DNA of 58,827 nt, from the NCBI GenBank assembly GCA_022640915.1, contig JALCCT010000010.1:1-58827 (forward strand), in the 5' to 3' direction. The notes under the pieces are model-generated. The model was given only the letters and a program-made list of their open reading frames with translations, was not told the origin of the DNA and searched no databases. The DNA comes from Bifidobacterium sp. (GTDB taxonomy: Bacteria; Actinomycetota; Actinomycetes; Actinomycetales; Bifidobacteriaceae). This document shows positions 58,754-58,827 of this stretch, piece after piece; positions within the stretch are counted from its first letter, which is position 1, and the number at the start of each line of letters is the position of its first letter. The position numbers and the translations under genes were made by a program.

Positions 58754-58827
58754 GGGGCCTGCCGGGTACTGCTGAGTCGGGTGAGAACTCGATCCGGGAG
58801 AGCGAAGAAGTGCCCGCTGTGCGGCGG
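58754..58827 (+). CDS. partial ORF with zinc-knuckle start, possible transposase
   Basis: From a stop at 58751 an open frame runs off the window end; a GTG at 58781 would begin VRTRSGRAKKCPLCGG. CPxCGG near the N-terminus after basic residues is common at the start of ISL3-like transposases. There is no ribosome site and only 25 codons, so this is a weak call. The preceding 100 bases are rich in G and T and carry no recognisable gene. Confidence 0.25.

Overview
The window looks like chromosomal DNA of a high-GC actinobacterium, most likely Bifidobacterium or a close relative. The reasons are a pupylation locus (arc, dop, pup, pafA) with no proteasome genes, a groEL next to a cold-shock gene and under a CIRCE element, a DUF3027 protein, an adjacent transketolase-transaldolase pair as used by the bifid shunt, and the actinobacterial rpoZ/metK/priA/fmt neighbourhood. 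Nearly every base is assigned to intact genes. I saw no frameshifts, no prophage and no CRISPR array. Terminators are mostly long, near-perfect GC-rich hairpins.

Layout. 0-9.3 kb: clpC and a divergent two-domain universal stress protein, then a leftward block (TPM-domain membrane protein, response regulator, sensor kinase, cold-shock protein, DUF3027 protein). 9.4-13 kb: an orphan WXG100 protein, groEL with CIRCE, cspA and a LytR_C-domain membrane protein. 13.1-21.5 kb: ung, then moxR, a DUF58 gene, a membrane protein gene, two VWA genes and another membrane protein gene, all linked by 4-base ATGA overlaps. They are followed by a small WDG-motif protein and a large alpha/beta hydrolase that together resemble a secreted Esx-type pair. 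21.5-26 kb: purB coupled to a large flippase-like membrane protein, then a HU gene. 26-32.2 kb: the pupylation locus (leftward arc-dop-IMPase-like-pup-pafA). 32.2-34.8 kb: dedA, serB and fmt. 35-41.6 kb: a HAD phosphatase, a helicase-dead PriA, a cyclopropane fatty acid synthase, metK and rpoZ. 41.7-46.8 kb: a GntR regulator with a DUF1648/DUF5808 membrane protein, a VanA-type ligase and ilvD. 46.9-51.1 kb: a diacylglycerol-kinase-like and PAP2 pair, four tRNA genes (Gly, Cys, Val, Val), a PAC2-family protein and uppP. 51.3-58.8 kb: a fructosamine kinase, dnaJ and hrcA with its own CIRCE, tkt and tal, and at the right edge a partial zinc-knuckle ORF that may begin a transposase.

How the parts fit. 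Stress and protein quality control dominate: ClpC, GroEL, DnaJ, the HrcA repressor with two of its operators, and pupylation without a proteasome. The most unusual items are the proteasome-free Pup locus with an IMPase-like gene of altered active site where prcBA would usually sit, a ligase with the omega-loop signature of vancomycin-resistance D-Ala-D-Lac ligases but no vanH or vanX nearby, the MoxR/VWA operon leading into a candidate type VII-like secreted hydrolase, and a repeat-rich AT-rich segment between metK and cfa.
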